Shown one piece after another: positions 5,996 to 8,317 of a DNA stretch of 8,317 nucleotides. The DNA lies in assembly GCA_910579845.1 (NCBI GenBank), contig CAJTWL010000050.1, positions 1 through 8,317 of the forward strand, read 5' to 3'. The translations under genes were made by a program, and so were the position numbers. The notes under the pieces are model-generated. The model did not search any database, was not told where the DNA came from, and worked only from the letters and a program-made list of their open reading frames with translations. Within the stretch, counting starts at the first letter, position 1. Each line of letters starts with the position of its first letter. The DNA is from an uncultured Muribaculaceae bacterium (GTDB lineage: Bacteria; Bacteroidota; Bacteroidia; Bacteroidales; Muribaculaceae).

Positions 5996-7462
5996 TCAAT
6001 ACCAGTCATGTTTCTCGTTACGGTTAAGTGCGGCAATCGCGGTCATCTCATCCTCAGTCAACTCGAAGTCAAATATTGAGATGTTTTCTTTCATGTGGTC
6101 GGGGTTGCTTGAGCCGGGAATGACTACAACACCACGCTGCAAGTCCCAGCGCAAAATGACCTGTGCGACAGACTTGCCGTGCCGCATGGCGATTTTGGTA
6201 AGCACCGAGTCGCTCAGCAATTCCTTCTGATGCCCTCTGCCCCCTAACGGATACCAAGCCTCGACCGCTATTCCGAGATTCTGGATATGGGGAACGACAT
6301 CGGTGTCCTGATAATAGGGGTGAACCTCGTTCTGCACAAGCACAGGCTTTATATCTACCTGACGGATAAAATCGTCGATTTCCTTGATATAGTAGCATGA
6401 CACGCCTATGGAGCGGATTTTTCCCTCCTTGACATATCGTTCCATCGCCTTGTAGGCTTTCACGTCGTCAGTGCCGGGATGATGCAGAAGCATCAGGTCA
6501 ACGTAGCCGAGGTCGAGTTTGCGCAGGCACTCATCTATGGCGGCTTCCGGGTCGCCATACTGGTTGGGGTATATTTTCGTAGCCACGAAGATTTCTTCCC
6601 GCGGCACACCAGATTCACGCACTCCGCGACCCACCTCGACCTCGTTGCCATACATGTGCGCGGTGTCAATCTTTCGGAAACCGAGAGTGATAGCCGACTT
6701 TACGGAGTTCACGCACACGTCGCCTGTAAGGCTGTATGTGCCGAGACCCACCACCGGCATATCATATCCGCTGCTGAGGCGGATTGTGGGTGCCTGACCG
6801 TTTTTGCCCTCTGAAAGAGGAAATTTCGAGTAATCCATATCTGTGTCAAATTTTATATCAAGTCCTGAAATCCACTTTTCAAGCTCTGATTTGGAGGTGT
6901 TCCCTGCAAAACGTCGTCCGGGTATCCAGACAGCATCCGGAGCGAGAGAATGCAGATTGCGGTCGCTGCTTCCAAGACCGCTGGAGTGTGAGGTGCAGAA
7001 CGGCACAATCGTTTTCCCTTTGAAATCTCCGCGCTCAAGGAAGGTGCTGATTATACGCGGTGCTTCTCCCCACCATATCGGATAACCGAGGAAAACCACA
7101 TCGTATCGGTCAAGACCGTCAGGCATACTTTTGATTGCCGGACGAGCCTTGGGATTGTTCTGCTCCCTGTTGGCGCGACAGTCGACGTTATAGTCGAGGT
7201 CGGCGGCAGTGTAAGGCTCTTCCGCTTCGATTCTGAATGTGGATGCCCCGGTTATGTCCGCTATACCCTCGGCAATACCTTCTGTGGTGCCTATACATGA
7301 GAAGTATGCCACCAGTACGCTGCCATTTTTGCCGGTTTCAGTGCCTAGAGTCGAATCAGGAACCGGATTTTCAGTTATGGGGTCATCATCCGTTGTGATG
7401 CATGATGCACACGCTGTCAAAGAGAACATGGACATTATCATTGAAAGCATTTTGATTTTCAT
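5996..7462 (-). CDS. Lipoprotein fusion of flavodoxin and aldo/keto reductase
   Basis: This 488-residue protein has three parts. Residues 1-18 are a lipoprotein signal with lipobox LTAC (Cys18), followed by an acidic, proline-containing linker (TTDDDP). Residues about 46-200 are a flavodoxin: the FMN phosphate loop YFSCIGTTEGIA (53-64), YDVVFLGYPIWWGEAPR (120-136) and TIVPFCTSHSSGLG (151-164). Residues about 225-488 are an aldo/keto reductase with the complete catalytic tetrad Asp266 (RKIDTAHMYG), Tyr271, Lys296 (VATKIYP) and His327 (LMLLHHPG). The usual cofactor loop VIPKS reads VIPGSSNPDH, so basic contacts to the NADPH 2'-phosphate appear lost. Family enzymes reduce aldehydes and ketones; the fusion suggests electron exchange between FMN and the reductase, which is inference. 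Envelope targeting of such an enzyme is odd. The gene starts four bases after the acetyltransferase stop. Confidence 0.92.
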   Translation of the reverse strand: MKIKMLSMIMSMFSLTACASCITTDDDPITENPVPDSTLGTETGKNGSVLVAYFSCIGTTEGIAEGIADITGASTFRIEAEEPYTAADLDYNVDCRANREQNNPKARPAIKSMPDGLDRYDVVFLGYPIWWGEAPRIISTFLERGDFKGKTIVPFCTSHSSGLGSSDRNLHSLAPDAVWIPGRRFAGNTSKSELEKWISGLDIKFDTDMDYSKFPLSEGKNGQAPTIRLSSGYDMPVVGLGTYSLTGDVCVNSVKSAITLGFRKIDTAHMYGNEVEVGRGVRESGVPREEIFVATKIYPNQYGDPEAAIDECLRKLDLGYVDLMLLHHPGTDDVKAYKAMERYVKEGKIRSIGVSCYYIKEIDDFIRQVDIKPVLVQNEVHPYYQDTDVVPHIQNLGIAVEAWYPLGGRGHQKELLSDSVLTKIAMRHGKSVAQVILRWDLQRGVVVIPGSSNPDHMKENISIFDFELTEDEMTAIAALNRNEKHDWY

Positions 7463-7466
7463 ATAT

Positions 7467-8027
7467 TCAAGTATTTATATGTCGGATATACCTTGCGGGT
7501 ATTCCTGCGACGATTGTATTATCAGCGACATCCTTTTTTACGACAGCACCGGCGGCTACTATGGCATTTTCACCGATGGTGACACCGGGCAGTATTATTG
7601 CTCCGGCTCCAATCCATGCGTTACGGCGAATCACAACCGGGGCTGTAATCAAGGAATGTCGTCTTTCAGGTTCTTCAGGATGTCCTTCGGTCGCGATTTT
7701 CACATCGGGGCCGATAAACACTCCGTCCTCCAGCGTTATGCCGCCCTGATCGAGAAACGTGCAGCCGAAGTTTATAAAAACCTCTTTGCCTACCGTTGTC
7801 ATTTTGCCGAGAGCGGTATAAAACGGCGGAAACATTCTCACCGTGCTGTCAAGCCGTTGCCCCCAGATGCGTTCCAGAATGGCGCGTATCTCATCGGGTG
7901 TATGGTAGCCAGTGTTCAACTCGGCGATAAGCCGACGTGTATTCTCAATCTCGTCACAGAGAAGTTCAGGAGCAGTCTCGGATATGCGCTCGCCGTTTCT
8001 CATACGTTCAATAATATCAGTTGCCAT
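7467..8027 (-). CDS. Maltose/galactoside O-acetyltransferase family protein
   Basis: This 186-residue cytosolic protein is close to the 183-203 residues of the LacA/Maa family. Residues about 5-58 form the helical Maa-type cap (RMRNGERISETAPELL). From about 75 the left-handed beta-helix of hexapeptide repeats begins, with repeats such as VFINFGCTFLDQGGITLEDG, VVIRRNAWIGAGAIILPG, VTIGENAIVAAGAVV and IVAGIPARYI. His116 in ATEGHPEEPERR matches the catalytic His115 of LacA. Family members transfer acetyl from acetyl-CoA to a sugar hydroxyl; the true acceptor is unknown. It is the first gene of the redox operon, four bases before the flavodoxin/aldo-keto reductase gene, and is read from a promoter at 8059..8066. 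Unusually for Bacteroidota, it has a full Shine-Dalgarno sequence, which fixes the ATG at 8027. Confidence 0.92.
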   Translation of the reverse strand: MATDIIERMRNGERISETAPELLCDEIENTRRLIAELNTGYHTPDEIRAILERIWGQRLDSTVRMFPPFYTALGKMTTVGKEVFINFGCTFLDQGGITLEDGVFIGPDVKIATEGHPEEPERRHSLITAPVVIRRNAWIGAGAIILPGVTIGENAIVAAGAVVKKDVADNTIVAGIPARYIRHINT

Positions 8028-8030
8028 ATT

Positions 8031-8038
8031 TCCTCCTT
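8031..8038 (-). promoter_or_regulatory. Strong Shine-Dalgarno site of the acetyltransferase gene
   Basis: The minus strand reads AAGGAGGA-AAT-ATG. AGGAGG ends four bases before the start codon. This is near-perfect complementarity to 16S rRNA, which most Bacteroidota genes lack, including every other gene in this window. Confidence 0.7.
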
Positions 8039-8042
8039 ATTG

Positions 8043-8080
8043 ATTTGTTTTCACAGTGCAAAATTAGCTTCAAAACAAAT
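8043..8080. repeat. 9-bp inverted repeat flanking the redox operon -7 box
   Basis: ATTTGTTTT (8043..8051) and AAAACAAAT (8072..8080) are perfect complements separated by 20 bases that contain the TAATTTTG box. The arms lie about two helical turns apart on each side of the promoter core, a layout suited to a dimeric repressor or regulator. It could also form a leader/promoter cruciform. Low complexity makes chance occurrence possible. Confidence 0.45.
8059..8066 (-). promoter_or_regulatory. -7 box of the redox operon promoter
   Basis: TAATTTTG on the minus strand matches TAnnTTTG and lies 31 bases upstream of the acetyltransferase ATG, giving a very short leader. No TTTG is found at the expected distance upstream (the bases there read TATT). 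A weak -33 box would fit a promoter that depends on an activator bound at the repeats at 8107..8196. Confidence 0.55.
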
Positions 8081-8106
8081 GGCAGGAATAACCAATGTTA
8101 CGCCTG

Positions 8107-8196
8107 AATGTACCTCGATTACGGAATTACGCATCTGCCTTAAACCTCTGATTCGCAAAATGTACCAATCTTACGGAATTATGTACCCCGATTACA
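8107..8196. promoter_or_regulatory. Three phased direct repeats, candidate activator binding sites
   Basis: The half-site ATGTACC-N4-TTAC occurs at 8108, 8160 and 8181. The first two extend to 25-base copies (8107..8131 and 8159..8183) that agree at 20 positions, including a shared TTACGGAATTA. The third (8181..8196) overlaps the second and matches the first at 14 of 16 positions. Start-to-start spacings are 52 and 21 bases, near five and two helical turns, so all sites face the same side of the helix. Directly repeated sites 21 bases apart are typical of AraC-family activators. The array lies between two divergent promoters and could serve both. No regulator gene is visible in the window. 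Confidence 0.6.
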
Positions 8197-8215
8197 TCTA
8201 TGTGAGTTTTCCGCA

Positions 8216-8245
8216 TTGCGCGACAACTGATTATACCTATCTTTG
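8216..8245 (+). promoter_or_regulatory. Divergent plus-strand promoter reading out of the window
   Basis: TTG (8216..8218), a 19-base spacer and TATCTTTG (8238..8245) fit the Bacteroidota promoter pattern well. Transcription would start near 8252. The remaining 65 bases contain no usable start codon with an open frame, so the gene it serves begins beyond 8317 after a leader. Its position next to the repeat array suggests a divergently transcribed regulator. Confidence 0.6.
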
Positions 8246-8317
8246 CAATGTAATAACTATAATTCAATGATTCGGTAAAATTTGAGGTTGTTCAGCCTTG
8301 GCTAAGCCGCTAACTGA

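Noticed and set aside
7239..8270. 343-codon plus-strand ORF
   Set aside because: It is antisense to the acetyltransferase and the start of the fusion gene and runs through the promoter region; the product is cysteine/serine-rich and has no family features, so it is a shadow of GC-biased codons.
8283..8317. AGCCTTGGCT/GGCTAAGCC palindromes at the right edge
   Set aside because: They are short, overlapping and cut by the window end; they cannot be judged as a terminator or riboswitch without the following sequence.

Overview
The window looks like a Bacteroidales (Bacteroides/Parabacteroides-like) chromosome. The evidence is two tandem GH92 mannosidase genes of the gut-Bacteroidota type, lipoprotein signals, promoters of the TAnnTTTG type, and almost no Shine-Dalgarno sequences. 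All confident genes lie on the minus strand.

Region 1 (1-3660) is visibly more AT-rich and is a glycan-degradation operon. It reads from a TAACTTTG promoter near 3650 into a secreted GH92 alpha-mannosidase (1122..3476). Nine bases further on is a lipoprotein GH92 mannosidase that runs off the left edge (1..1112). The two differ at the residue that sets alpha-1,2 specificity in the family, so they probably cut different mannosidic linkages.

Region 2 (about 3660-4590) looks like the edge or scar of a mobile element. It holds a possible CTnDOT-type attachment core overlapping the GH92 promoter, about 300 bases without a convincing gene, a strong bidirectional terminator, an intact small helix-turn-helix protein (excisionase type), and a second one broken by a one-base frameshift. 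The start of the broken gene abuts the cut end of an esterase gene.

Region 3 (about 4590-8317) is more GC-rich, likely of different ancestry, and is a compact redox operon. In transcription order it encodes a hexapeptide-repeat O-acetyltransferase, a lipoprotein that fuses flavodoxin to an aldo/keto reductase, a 36-residue candidate small protein, an iron-type alcohol dehydrogenase, and the first 40 or so residues of an esterase. Aldo/keto reductase plus iron-type dehydrogenase recalls the E. coli yqhC-yqhD-dkgA aldehyde-detoxification locus. Upstream (8040-8250) is a dense control region with a minus-strand promoter inside an inverted repeat, three direct-repeat half-sites spaced 52 and 21 bases apart, and a divergent plus-strand promoter pointing out of the window. 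This layout suggests an AraC-type activator gene just beyond the right edge, but that gene is not visible.

The most unusual items are the envelope-targeted flavodoxin/aldo-keto reductase fusion, the helically phased operator array, the small ORF in the operon gap, and the esterase/excisionase junction. No rRNA, tRNA, CRISPR array or transposase was seen.
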